From Mycetocola miduiensis (GTDB lineage Bacteria > Actinomycetota > Actinomycetes > Actinomycetales > Microbacteriaceae): a DNA stretch of 64,000 nt. The stretch spans positions 1 to 64,000 of the forward strand of contig NZ_FOVM01000004.1 of assembly GCF_900115155.1 (NCBI RefSeq), in the 5' to 3' direction. The notes beneath the pieces were generated by a model. It did not search any database. It was not told the DNA's origin and was given only the letters and a program-made list of their open reading frames with translations. Of this stretch, positions 1 to 7,482 are shown one piece after another. The stretch's first letter is position 1. Each line of letters opens with the position of its first letter. Position numbers and translations under genes: made by a program.

Positions 1-55
1 TGGAGCGGATGACGGGAATCGAACCCGCGCTATCAGCTTGGGAAGCTGAAGTTCT
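1..55. repeat. attL core (partial tRNA-Gly copy)
   Basis: These 55 bases are identical to 41163-41217; divergence begins at base 56 (c here, g in the right copy). The repeat contains the T-arm and anticodon arm of tRNA-Gly but not the D-arm and 5' acceptor strand, so this copy is a non-functional tRNA fragment left by integration. The true left edge cannot be judged because the window starts here. Confidence 0.93.
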
Positions 56-63
56 CAGGTGAC

Positions 64-132
64 GTTTCCCCAGAGTTCCCTAAGTTGCCGGTGGTCTGGG
101 GTTTTGCGCTCTCGCTGTTCCCGTGAGTTCCC
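64..132. repeat. Candidate integrase arm-type sites
   Basis: Just inside attL the hexamer GTTCCC occurs three times (75-80, 117-122, 127-132) with a related GTTTCCC at 64-70, giving two pairs of like-oriented half-sites about 50 bp apart. Tyrosine integrases of temperate phages bind short direct repeats (arm sites) flanking the core, so these are candidates. The assignment rests only on position and repetition. Confidence 0.35.
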
Positions 133-184
133 ACGCTTGCCCACCCATTACCGTGGGTAAATGGTCAGCCGATACGCTGACCTC

Positions 185-370
185 ATGAAACCTCGCGCGG
201 ATGGCATGTGGCTCCTCTCAATCGTCGGCCTCGTGCTCGGCGGGATCGTCACCCTCGCCGGGCTCGCGATGCTCGAGCGCTCCGGTCCGGTGGCATTGAT
301 CCTCGGCGTCATCATCCTGGCGTTCGGCGCCGGAGCCTTCTTCACGAACCAGAGCCGAGTTCGCCAGTAG
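185..370 (+). CDS. Small two-TM membrane protein (left-end moron)
   Basis: About 61 residues from the ATG at 185; an in-frame ATG at 161 would add 8 residues. Two hydrophobic segments (about residues 8-26 and 33-52) are joined by a short charged turn, and a polar tail follows, so this is probably a small inner-membrane protein. TACGCT at 173-178 lies 6 nt before the ATG at 185, which fits leaderless transcription and is why that start is preferred. It is the first gene inside attL, transcribed rightward against the late genes, and is followed by a perfect hairpin. No family is recognised. Confidence 0.55.
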   Translation: MKPRADGMWLLSIVGLVLGGIVTLAGLAMLERSGPVALILGVIILAFGAGAFFTNQSRVRQ

Positions 371-393
371 TGAGGTCGTGGGCCTCACTACTG
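365..393 (+). terminator. Perfect 11-bp hairpin after first gene
   Basis: CAGTAGTGAGG and CCTCACTACTG are exact complements separated by a 7-nt loop, and the stop codon at 368-370 lies inside the stem. There is no T-tract, so termination would be factor-assisted; alternatively the hairpin protects the mRNA end. Confidence 0.55.
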
Positions 394-407
394 CTTCAGT
401 TGAGGGT

Positions 408-443
408 TTGCCGATTGCAGCTCTCGAACGTATATTCGAAACA
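408..443 (+). promoter_or_regulatory. Leaderless promoter for the 443 gene
   Basis: TTGCCG (408-413), a 17-bp spacer and TATATT (431-436) form a good housekeeping-type promoter whose expected start point coincides with the ATG at 443. The -10 box is embedded in TCGAA-N6-TTCGAA-like dyad symmetry (TCGAACGTATATTCGA), a possible operator. Confidence 0.65.
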
Positions 444-754
444 TGCCGGACCTCTCGAACGTCACACAACCCATCGAGTGGGCGATCGTTCACAGCACCT
501 CAAGAGATCCGATCGCGCTCATCCGTAAGCTGCAGCTCGGCGCCGGCCGCACCACCTACTACCGGGCGATCACCTGGCACGTGGATCCGACCAAGCGTGA
601 GCTGATCGGTTACTGGGGGTCACTGAACGAGGCGACGCAGAACGTCTACGGGCTGTACGAGCGCAAGCTGCCACCTCAGTTCCTCGCATCCTCAGGATCG
701 ACGTGGCGCGAGCCGCTTCCTCTAACGAGACCGAAGACGCCGCCCTTGTCCTGA
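443..754 (+). CDS. Hypothetical moron protein, 103 aa
   Basis: A soluble, basic 103-residue protein without a membrane segment or a domain I can name. The middle (about residues 35-75) is rich in Tyr, Trp and Arg, and the tail is proline-rich (RPKTPP). The ATG sits where transcription from TTGCCG-17-TATATT should begin, so it is predicted to be a leaderless mRNA active in the lysogen. It belongs to the cluster of rightward genes between attL and the late-operon terminator, a usual place for lysogenic-conversion genes. Confidence 0.6.
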   Translation: MPDLSNVTQPIEWAIVHSTSRDPIALIRKLQLGAGRTTYYRAITWHVDPTKRELIGYWGSLNEATQNVYGLYERKLPPQFLASSGSTWREPLPLTRPKTPPLS

Positions 755-788
755 TGCCTGGCGCAACTCGCCCGATAGGGTCGACAGC

Positions 789-1115
789 GTGAACGAGGAT
801 ACCTGCGCCGTGCTGACGGCTGTCTTCCCCATCGTTATGCTGACCGTCGCTGTCGAGCGACGCTCCATTGATTTGAAGATCCGTCGTCTGAGATGGTTCC
901 GGTTCTTATCGGTGGCGGCCTTGGTCAGTTCCTTCGTGGGCCTCGGGCTGGTGCTGCTCGGCGTTGAGCACAGTGGCCTCGGAGCTTTGTGGGGGTCAGT
1001 CGCGTGGCTCTGCGCCGGCGCGTCGGTTGGAGTGCTCACCGCAACTCTGATCGCCGTCCTCGCAACAGCAGAGGTCGAGGAAGATCGGGAAGAAGCACCC
1101 TTGGGAGCGAACTAG
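789..1115 (+). CDS. Three-TM membrane protein (left-end moron)
   Basis: A GTG start gives 108 residues: a hydrophobic N-terminus (about 5-23), a basic loop (RRSIDLKIRRLRWFR), two further membrane segments (about 39-58 and 65-92) and an acidic tail (EVEEDREE). TAGGGT at 776-781 is 7 nt before the GTG, again the leaderless layout. It is followed by a 12-bp hairpin at 1120-1158. No family is recognised; an envelope role such as superinfection exclusion is only a suggestion from size, topology and location. Confidence 0.6.
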   Translation: MNEDTCAVLTAVFPIVMLTVAVERRSIDLKIRRLRWFRFLSVAALVSSFVGLGLVLLGVEHSGLGALWGSVAWLCAGASVGVLTATLIAVLATAEVEEDREEAPLGAN

Positions 1116-1119
1116 CGGG

Positions 1120-1158
1120 TGTCCTCTCGTGACGCACCCGAAGCGGCACGAGAGGACA
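1120..1158 (+). terminator. 12-bp hairpin downstream of 789 gene
   Basis: TGTCCTCTCGTG (1120-1131) pairs perfectly with CACGAGAGGACA (1147-1158) across a 15-nt loop, four bases after the stop codon. There is no T-tract. The second left-end gene with a strong hairpin immediately behind its stop. Confidence 0.5.
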
Positions 1159-1246
1159 TGGCCGGTGAGGGGGCATCCACCGGACGCCCTAACCATAGCG
1201 GGTGGAGGGCTGGCGTGCCGTGGGGGGAGCGGCGCATACTGCCGGG

Positions 1247-1387
1247 ATGGAAGACGACCCGTTCGACAGCCCGAACTGTCCCCGTTGCCTGGTCGGGCTC
1301 GTGATCGATGGCACCGAGCGGCATCCATACTACGTCTGCCCCGAATGTCGCACCGCTTACTTGAGTGGCCCTACCATCGCCCATTAG
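1247..1387 (+). CDS. Zinc-ribbon mini-protein, 46 aa
   Basis: Read from ATG 1247 this is a 46-residue protein with two CxxC knuckles (CPRC and CPEC) about 20 residues apart, the pattern of a single zinc ribbon, so binding to nucleic acid or a protein partner is plausible. CATACT at 1235-1240 sits 6 nt upstream, supporting this start over an in-frame ATG at 1202. It ends about 55 nt before the DUF3800 gene; the two could cooperate, but nothing proves it. Confidence 0.55.
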   Translation: MEDDPFDSPNCPRCLVGLVIDGTERHPYYVCPECRTAYLSGPTIAH

Positions 1388-1442
1388 AAGCCTCCGCGCG
1401 GCACCCGCGCCGTCCAACCTCACGGCACGACATGATGGGGGG

Positions 1443-2144
1443 ATGCTTTATGCATTTCTGGACGAGTCCTACACCGCCGACCGCTACTACGTTGGGGCGA
1501 TCGTGGTGCGAACTGAGAACCTTAGCGACGTGTCCGGCGCACTGAAAGCGTCTCGCGAATACGCCCGTGGCTTCGGAATCGACAGCCCAAGCGTGGAGTT
1601 TCATGCCCACGAAATCATGTCCGGTGTCGGGTGCTGGGCCCCGGTGCGCGGCAAGACCCGGGCTGCGCTGGCGATCTACGGCGACGCACTTGATCGTCTA
1701 GCGGAGCTTCCCATCAAGATGATCATCCGCGGAGTCGATGTCACCCGGCTGAACGCGCGCTACCGATACCCGTATGCACCTCATCGGATCGCGCTCCAGC
1801 ACGCACTTGAGGCGGTAAACGAGTATGCGGCTTCAGTGGGAGACGTCGTCACCGTCATCGCAGACGAGGTTCAGGGGCAAGCGATGCACATCTTGCAGAC
1901 TGCGCAGTATCAAGTGAGCGGCACCGGAGGATATCGTTCGTCAAAGCTGGTGCAGATTGAGATGCCTATCGTTTTCGGAAAGTCTTCGGAGTCGCCCGGC
2001 GTGCAGTCGGCCGATCTCGCTGTCTACCTCTACCGGCGATTGGACGCGCACGTCGAGAAGCATGAACGCACAAGGCGTGCGGTAGAGCGCCTGTGGGAGA
2101 AAGTTCAGCCGATCAGGCACCACGTCTGGCGCTGGGACCCTTAA
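1443..2144 (+). CDS. DUF3800 family protein
   Basis: 233 residues from ATG 1443. The N-terminus has the DUF3800 signature FLDES, a central IADE lies on a hydrophobic strand, and the C-terminal part has the hallmark SPGVQSADLAVYLYRR (Q-x-ADL). The family has an RNase H-like fold with conserved acidic residues and is common on phages and other mobile elements; the reaction is undetermined. CATGAT lies 6 nt before the ATG, consistent with leaderless expression. It is the last gene of the rightward left-end cassette and is followed by a bidirectional terminator. A nuclease-like defence role is possible but unproven. Confidence 0.85.
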   Translation: MLYAFLDESYTADRYYVGAIVVRTENLSDVSGALKASREYARGFGIDSPSVEFHAHEIMSGVGCWAPVRGKTRAALAIYGDALDRLAELPIKMIIRGVDVTRLNARYRYPYAPHRIALQHALEAVNEYAASVGDVVTVIADEVQGQAMHILQTAQYQVSGTGGYRSSKLVQIEMPIVFGKSSESPGVQSADLAVYLYRRLDAHVEKHERTRRAVERLWEKVQPIRHHVWRWDP

Positions 2145-2149
2145 GCACT

Positions 2150-2169
2150 AAAACCCCGCATCGCGGGGT
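2150..2169. terminator. Bidirectional terminator after DUF3800
   Basis: ACCCCGC and GCGGGGT pair around a 3-nt loop. Leftward, the hairpin is followed by TTTTA, making a usable intrinsic terminator; rightward it closes the DUF3800 transcript without a clear T-tract. Confidence 0.6.
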
Positions 2170-2215
2170 CCTAGGCGGACAACGCTCCGGTAACCGGCTC
2201 GTCGTGTTTCTAGTA

Positions 2216-2258
2216 TTGCACAGAGCTTTGCACAGATTCTCCACAGATTTATCCACAG
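2216..2258. repeat. Four-copy CACAG array with a DnaA box
   Basis: The pentamer CACAG recurs at 2219, 2231, 2242 and 2254 (spacing 12, 11, 12), each preceded by TT-rich sequence; the last unit contains the exact DnaA-box consensus TTATCCACA at 2249-2257. About one helical turn separates the copies, so bound proteins would lie on one face of the DNA. The array sits in the gap between the convergent left-end cassette and late operon. It could be a DnaA/initiator iteron cluster or another protein array. Confidence 0.55.
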
Positions 2259-2277
2259 GCAGCAGCCCTCAGAATGC

Positions 2278-2320
2278 AAAAAAACGCCCCCTCACCATCC
2301 GAAGATGATGAGGGGGCGTT
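2278..2320 (-). terminator. Strong late-operon terminator
   Basis: On the minus strand a 17-bp stem (one non-Watson-Crick pair) closed by a TTCG tetraloop is followed directly by seven T residues (2278-2284 as A on plus). It lies just past the last late gene and would stop leftward late transcription before it enters the rightward cassette and attL. Confidence 0.9.
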
Positions 2321-2335
2321 CGCCGTTCAAGGCGG

Positions 2336-2566
2336 CTACGACGTGCCGGTGCCGCGCAGCGGATCCCGTTTGATGTATCCCGCGATGCTGCCACCGATGG
2401 ACACGATCGCGGCGTAACCGATCGGGCCCCAGATCCCGAGGCTGGCGAAGTGGTCGGGCGTCACGGCCGCGATGCCCGCGACGAGGGCTGTCAAGGCAAC
2501 GCCAGTGACAGCCTGTGCAATGACCTTCGGGCTGATCGTTGTTTCAGGTGCTGCTTGGTCGGGCAT
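2336..2566 (-). CDS. Putative holin
   Basis: 76 residues from the ATG at 2566, which has GAGGAG a few bases upstream; longer in-frame starts lack this site. Two hydrophobic segments (about residues 15-32 and 43-62) joined by a short turn and a short basic tail (YIKRDPLRG) resemble small actinophage holins, which permeabilise the membrane to release endolysin. It is the last gene of the late operon, beside two other membrane genes and downstream of the endolysin, a standard lysis cassette. The holin call rests on topology and context. Confidence 0.65.
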   Translation of the reverse strand: MPDQAAPETTISPKVIAQAVTGVALTALVAGIAAVTPDHFASLGIWGPIGYAAIVSIGGSIAGYIKRDPLRGTGTS

Positions 2567-2568
2567 GG

Positions 2569-2907
2569 TTACTCCTCTGTTCTCAGTTGCATGACCTCTT
2601 CCGGGGTCAGGGTCTTCTCGATCTCGGGCCACGCCTCAGGGGTGCGGCCTGCTTCGTAGTAGGCGGAACGGAGCCGCGATGCGTACTCCTGGATGATTCG
2701 GCGCTTGGTGGCTTCACTGTCGGCGTTCTTCTCCGCTGCGCGTCGAAGGCGGCGTTCGTGCGCTGCCTCGGCTGCGATGCGGTCAACCTCGGAGCGACGC
2801 TTGGACGCGGATCCGGTGAATGCTCTGCGTGCCCACACGACGAGTTCTTTGAGGAGAGCACCGCCACCGATCGCGGTGATGATGAGCGCCCAGTCCTGTG
2901 CGGTCAT
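2569..2907 (-). CDS. Membrane-anchored coiled-coil lysis-cassette protein
   Basis: 112 residues: an N-terminal membrane segment (about 8-27) followed by a long highly charged helix rich in Arg, Glu and Ala, likely a coiled coil (about 35-80), and an acidic end. Such proteins often sit in actinophage lysis cassettes and may be a second holin, a spanin-like or a regulatory protein. It lies 2 nt from the holin start and 3 nt from the upstream membrane gene, so the three are co-translated. Confidence 0.65.
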   Translation of the reverse strand: MTAQDWALIITAIGGGALLKELVVWARRAFTGSASKRRSEVDRIAAEAAHERRLRRAAEKNADSEATKRRIIQEYASRLRSAYYEAGRTPEAWPEIEKTLTPEEVMQLRTEE

Positions 2908-2910
2908 CAG

Positions 2911-3330
2911 TTACCCCTGTCGTGGCTCGAAGCTGTATTTCCGGATCATCAACAGCCGAATCACGAACACACCCGTTGACAGCATCCCGACGCCCGCTTG
3001 CGTGGGCCCTGCGTCGGCGGCGTCATTCACGGTGAGAGACACGATCACGAGAAGGAACAACGAAATCCCGACGAGGTTGGACCAGCAACCGATCCGCTCG
3101 AGCCACCACCAGCCGGGGAACACCGAGACAGCACAGGCCAAGCCGCCGAGGATGAGGAACACCGAAAAGGCGTGAGCGAGGACCACGCCGAGTACCAGCT
3201 CGACCAGATCGGGTGGCATCGTCAACGTCACGATGCCCGTGGCGATCGCCACGAGATAGTAGAAGAAGAAGACAGTCTTGATGTGGCGGGGTTCGCGGAT
3301 CGAACCCCAGGCGTTGACGATACGTCTCAC
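2911..3330 (-). CDS. Four-TM membrane protein of lysis cassette
   Basis: 139 residues from a GTG preceded by AGGAGG. About four hydrophobic segments (near residues 20-38, 45-65, 80-100 and 112-130). It resembles unnamed membrane proteins next to endolysin genes in actinobacterial siphoviruses; it could assist lysis or act on the host envelope. No enzymatic motif is visible. Confidence 0.65.
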   Translation of the reverse strand: MRRIVNAWGSIREPRHIKTVFFFYYLVAIATGIVTLTMPPDLVELVLGVVLAHAFSVFLILGGLACAVSVFPGWWWLERIGCWSNLVGISLFLLVIVSLTVNDAADAGPTQAGVGMLSTGVFVIRLLMIRKYSFEPRQG

Positions 3331-3418
3331 CCTTGACCTCCTGTGTGTTTGCAGGGGTCAGTCGTCGGCGTGCATCCGCGGCACTCCGACGGGCACACGC
3401 ACGGACGGCGACAACGCA

Positions 3419-4189
3419 TCAGGCTTCGCCGTCGATCTGCGCTTGCGTCAACGACTCCCGTTGAGCGTCCGTCAGCACCGGCACACCGAACACGTCGAGA
3501 TCTGCAACGACATTCACGACGGTAGACAGCGACCGGGACTGGAGCGAGCCCTTCGTCCGCGCAAGCTCATCCTCCGACGCCACCAGCCGACGCACGACGA
3601 GGTCGGACAGCCACACCTTGTTGGACCTGCCCGTCTTCACCAGCACCGGAAGGTTCCGAGTGCGCAGCAGCCGGAGCGTCTCGGCAGCCTCCGCGCGGTC
3701 TTGATCTGTAAACATATCGTCCTCCTCGAACGGTTCAGGGTTGGTGGGAAAAGCGACGGCGCCTGCGGAGGCAGGCGTCCCCAGATACTCGGTGACGAAC
3801 GGACGCGGGTCGACCGTGAAGTACAGCCGCTCGACCTGAATGTGAATGTGGTTCCCGCTCGCGTTATCCGCGCTGGCACCAGTCCGCCCGAGATAGTCAC
3901 CCGGGAGGATCTGGTCGCCCTTCACGAACGCCGGCTGCCGTTCGAACATGTGGTACTTGACCACCACGAACGCGTCCCGACGGACCTGCAGGAAGTACCC
4001 GAAGATCGGAGACCAGCCGACAGCGACCACCTTTCCCGGCTGGATGGCGTAGACCGGATCGTGACCATAGGTCGCGGCATAGTCGTCGCCCTTGTGCTTC
4101 GCCTCGGATCGCCACAGACCGAACGCATCCCGCCACCGGCGAGACACACCGTACGCCCGCGTGCGGCATTTGAGCTCGTAGAGATTCAT
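3419..4189 (-). CDS. Endolysin, M23 metallopeptidase
   Basis: 256 residues with AGGAGG upstream of the ATG. The N-terminal half has LytM/M23 zinc-ligand motifs: an HxxxD (H-KGD-D near residue 32) and HxH (GNHIHIQV near residue 115), so it probably cleaves peptide crosslinks in peptidoglycan. The C-terminal third (after about residue 155) is separate and probably targets the cell wall or mediates oligomerisation. No signal peptide is seen, consistent with holin-dependent release. It lies between the tail genes and the three membrane genes of the lysis cassette. Confidence 0.88.
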   Translation of the reverse strand: MNLYELKCRTRAYGVSRRWRDAFGLWRSEAKHKGDDYAATYGHDPVYAIQPGKVVAVGWSPIFGYFLQVRRDAFVVVKYHMFERQPAFVKGDQILPGDYLGRTGASADNASGNHIHIQVERLYFTVDPRPFVTEYLGTPASAGAVAFPTNPEPFEEDDMFTDQDRAEAAETLRLLRTRNLPVLVKTGRSNKVWLSDLVVRRLVASEDELARTKGSLQSRSLSTVVNVVADLDVFGVPVLTDAQRESLTQAQIDGEA

Positions 4190-4198
4190 CGGTTCCTC

Positions 4199-6358
4199 CT
4201 AGGTTGCTGCAGCGACATAGCTCGTGCCGGCGAAGGTCAGAAATCCAGACACAGCGCCTAGGAGGATGACCTGCCCGTTGTTCTTGAAGTTGACACGCGC
4301 GGAGCCTCCCTGGTCGAGAATCAATACGTTGTCTGGGCCACCGTCGATGATGAATCCGGCCGGCATCGTAATGATGGGCGAACCAACTACTGCGTTCTGG
4401 ACGCGACCCTTGAAGTACACAACAAGACCGATTCGGCGGTAGTACAACAGGTTGTCCGAGACCGCCTGCCCCGAGGTTGGCGTGATCTGAATCCAGTCGG
4501 TGTCGGTAGCCAGGGGGGTGTAGTCGTTGTTGATGCCGTCGTACATGTAAAGGCCGCGGTCTTGCGTTTGTGCGATGACGACGAGGTCGCCCTGTTCCGG
4601 CTTTTGCGCCAGCGCATCCCTCGCGGTCTTCGTCTCAAAGCGTCGCGGGATGGTCAGCCTGGTCCCACCATTGCCGCGCACGTTGGACTCACGAAGGCCG
4701 ACCGTGTCCAAGAAGACCGTCGACAGCTCCACGGTGTCCAATGAGACGCTGAATTGACCCTTGGTGCCATCCACGCCGTTGACATATCGGGAACCCACTG
4801 TTATCCCCGGAGACCCGATATGCAAAAGGGGGCTAGTTGGGATCTGGGTGTTCGGGGACGAGGACAGTCCAGTTACGTTCCCGCCACTGCTCGCAGAGAA
4901 GAAGGAGAGTCCGGTCGTGTGGACCTCGACCCGGTTTCCCGAGGCGCTGGATTTGAGTCTTCCGCCGCCGCTAATAATCAAGTCGCCGGCGATGGTGCCA
5001 CCGGTGGCGTTGACCGTTCCGTTGAAGGTTCCGGCACCGACAATGAGCGCCCCGGTGGCAGCATCGACGAACACCGTCCGAGTGCCAGATGAGTTCCACG
5101 CTTGGATTCCGCTGTTATCGAATTGCACACCCCGGTTGGTTGCGGTCGTGGTCTGGACGGTGGCACCCGTGATCGTCTTACCGTTGACCGCTTCACCGTC
5201 AAGCTGCGCGGCCTTCACTGCACCCGAAAGGATGGCGTTGGTGCCAATGAACTCGTCAGCGACGACCATCTTCGCCCGAACGACCTCGGCCCAGATCTTC
5301 TCGACCACGGCAGTATTCAGGTTCGCCGTACCCGTGACGAACAGGTTGGAGGCGTTGACCGTCTGGATGTCGGCCGTGCCTGCTGCGATCTTCTGTGCAA
5401 CGGCGGCGATGAGGTTCGCCGTACCGGCAGAGAGCTTGCCGACGTCGAGGTTTGCGATCGTGTCCGAGGTTACGTCGCGCTTCGTCCATGTCGAGGCGAT
5501 ACCGGCGGCGGTCTGTTGCCATTGGCCGATGACCTGCCCTGTGCCGTTGACCTGAAACCACGTCGACCCGAACGGCGCAGTGCCAGACGGACTCGACGTC
5601 GAGAACAGGTTCTTCGACACCAGCCCCGCTGCCGTCGCCGCGTTGCCGGCAGCAGTGAGCGCCGCCTGAGCATTACCCTCCGCCGTGCCAGCGAGGGCGT
5701 GAGCGGCATCCGCCTGCTCTTGAGCAGTGTTCGCTGCAGCCTTCGCAGCGTCCGCCTTCCCCGTCGCGTCGAGCGCGGCCTCCGCGAGAGCGTCAGCCTT
5801 TGCCTTCGCAGCCTTTTGCGTGGCATCCGTGGCCGCCGCAGAGATCGCCGCCGCCTCCGCAGCATCTGCAGCCGCCTGAGCCGCCAGAGCCGCAGCAGCG
5901 ACCGCCTCAGCCTCAGCAGCATCCGCGATGACCTGCGCAGCCGCAGCAGCCTCAGCCACGGCCGAGACCCGAGCCGCCTCGATCTGCTCCGTCGGGTCAC
6001 TGAGGTTCTCGACCTTTCCGAACACCTCAACCAGGTCCGCCTCCGCCGAGGTGAGCCGTTCACCCGTGGAAGTCAGCGCAGCCTCCGCCTCCGACAGTCG
6101 CCCATCGAGTTGCACACCCGACGACTCGATCAGCTCCGCAGCATTGTCCAAATCCTCTCGCAACTGCTTCATCAGCAGATCGAACTCGCTGACCTTCACC
6201 GCCGCCTCCACGCCGGCCACGAGCGCCGCGGGGACCCCGACGTCTTCCTCGCCAATGCGAATCGTCGAGCGGGCAAGTTGTGCGCTCCGGTCCAGGGAGT
6301 TCAACCGTCGCTTGAGATCGGCGATCTCCCTGGCCAGTTTCTCGGCTGCGTTAGCCAT
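4199..6358 (-). CDS. Tail fibre / minor tail protein
   Basis: 719 residues. An N-terminal helix (1-60) is followed by a region of extreme alanine richness (about 110-240; long A/E/D/K heptad-like runs) expected to form a trimeric coiled coil, then glycine/threonine-rich beta repeats (about 290-480) typical of fibre shafts, and a beta-rich C-terminal receptor-binding-like domain. It is the last tail gene before the endolysin, where siphoviruses keep the fibre. It starts 2 nt from the stop of the preceding tail-tip gene. Confidence 0.8.
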   Translation of the reverse strand: MANAAEKLAREIADLKRRLNSLDRSAQLARSTIRIGEEDVGVPAALVAGVEAAVKVSEFDLLMKQLREDLDNAAELIESSGVQLDGRLSEAEAALTSTGERLTSAEADLVEVFGKVENLSDPTEQIEAARVSAVAEAAAAAQVIADAAEAEAVAAAALAAQAAADAAEAAAISAAATDATQKAAKAKADALAEAALDATGKADAAKAAANTAQEQADAAHALAGTAEGNAQAALTAAGNAATAAGLVSKNLFSTSSPSGTAPFGSTWFQVNGTGQVIGQWQQTAAGIASTWTKRDVTSDTIANLDVGKLSAGTANLIAAVAQKIAAGTADIQTVNASNLFVTGTANLNTAVVEKIWAEVVRAKMVVADEFIGTNAILSGAVKAAQLDGEAVNGKTITGATVQTTTATNRGVQFDNSGIQAWNSSGTRTVFVDAATGALIVGAGTFNGTVNATGGTIAGDLIISGGGRLKSSASGNRVEVHTTGLSFFSASSGGNVTGLSSSPNTQIPTSPLLHIGSPGITVGSRYVNGVDGTKGQFSVSLDTVELSTVFLDTVGLRESNVRGNGGTRLTIPRRFETKTARDALAQKPEQGDLVVIAQTQDRGLYMYDGINNDYTPLATDTDWIQITPTSGQAVSDNLLYYRRIGLVVYFKGRVQNAVVGSPIITMPAGFIIDGGPDNVLILDQGGSARVNFKNNGQVILLGAVSGFLTFAGTSYVAAAT

Positions 6359-6360
6359 GC

Positions 6361-7482
6361 TTACCCTCCGTATACGAATGAGTCAGAACGCGCCAGTGAC
6401 AGCGTTGCCGTGTGTTCAGAAGTGAGTTCCCATGCCGTGATCCGACACCACAGTTCGACCTCGCCGAGCCAGGGAACCGTCGCCTGGACGCGGATGTCAT
6501 CGCCGAGCGCCCACGACCCAATCGGTGCGTTCGGGTGTTCCCGAACAGTGATCGAATCGATGCTGAGAGTGCGCTGCCGCACCGTCAACTCGTCACGGAT
6601 CAGAGCATCCATCCGTTCGACAGAAGACACCCCCTTATCGGAGTAGACGTACACGCGCCGGAGCCGGCCGTCGCGCACAGCGGTGTTACGACGCACCGCG
6701 CCAGCGCCCTCTCCGGCGCCGAGTCCAACGACCTCATTGGCGAACTCGTCGCCGTCGAGCTCCGGTGTCACGACACTCGTCACGTTGTCGCCTTGGATGA
6801 ACGAAAGGTCAGAGCGGCGGCGACCAGCCCGTGGGTAACCGATAACGATTTCGTGGTGAATGTCGGTTCGGTCGGCGTTCCAGCGGTGCTGCTCCACGAA
6901 ATCGAACGGGGTTTGGTTCGACAAGGCCGAGATTTCCCGCCCAATATCGGGGGACTCCCACCAGTTCAGTTCGTATGGGCCAGCGCGGAATGCGACATCC
7001 GTTCCGGCACCTGTCGTAAAGCTCACATCCTCGGGGTCTGTACCGATTCGCACCGGGGTTGAGCCCACCACCGTCACGCCCAAGTTGCCATCCGGGTGCG
7101 ATTGCAGATGCTCCCACAGATGCCGCACCACGGATGCCGGGTCAACACCGATCTGCGAATAGGAACCGCCATAGGGCATACCGTGTGGGTAGGTCGAGAA
7201 CTCCGCTGCCACCACCTTCCACTCCGGCCCGTCAAACTCGGAACTGATCACAATGCCGCCCCACCGAATGATGCCGTCCGCTTCCGCGAAGATCAGAGTT
7301 CCCCATTCCTCCAACAGCAGCCAGCCGTCCGAGGCACGTAGACGGCCGAGGTCGGGGGCGATCGTGCCGGTGAGAAAGCCGGTGCCGGACAGCGCCCATT
7401 TAGGGGTGGCCGTCAGCGGTAACTCCATGCTCAAGAACTCGCCCGTCGTCGCCCGCTGAGCAATGTAATTCCACCCGCTCAT
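6361..7482 (-). CDS. Tail-tip / minor tail protein (Gp37-like)
   Basis: 373 residues, beta-rich and hydrophilic, resembling Gp37-like siphovirus minor tail proteins that form the tail hub below the distal tail protein. Conserved-looking stretches include an N-terminal region with repeated W/G turns and a central NQTPFDFVEQ segment. Its start overlaps the upstream gene stop by 4 nt, so translation is coupled. Assignment is by order in the tail module and general resemblance. Confidence 0.7.
   Translation of the reverse strand: MSGWNYIAQRATTGEFLSMELPLTATPKWALSGTGFLTGTIAPDLGRLRASDGWLLLEEWGTLIFAEADGIIRWGGIVISSEFDGPEWKVVAAEFSTYPHGMPYGGSYSQIGVDPASVVRHLWEHLQSHPDGNLGVTVVGSTPVRIGTDPEDVSFTTGAGTDVAFRAGPYELNWWESPDIGREISALSNQTPFDFVEQHRWNADRTDIHHEIVIGYPRAGRRRSDLSFIQGDNVTSVVTPELDGDEFANEVVGLGAGEGAGAVRRNTAVRDGRLRRVYVYSDKGVSSVERMDALIRDELTVRQRTLSIDSITVREHPNAPIGSWALGDDIRVQATVPWLGEVELWCRITAWELTSEHTATLSLARSDSFVYGG

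Noticed and set aside
5102-6646. 514-codon rightward frame across tail fibre
   Set aside because: Leu/Arg/Ser-rich shadow of the alanine-rich fibre coil.
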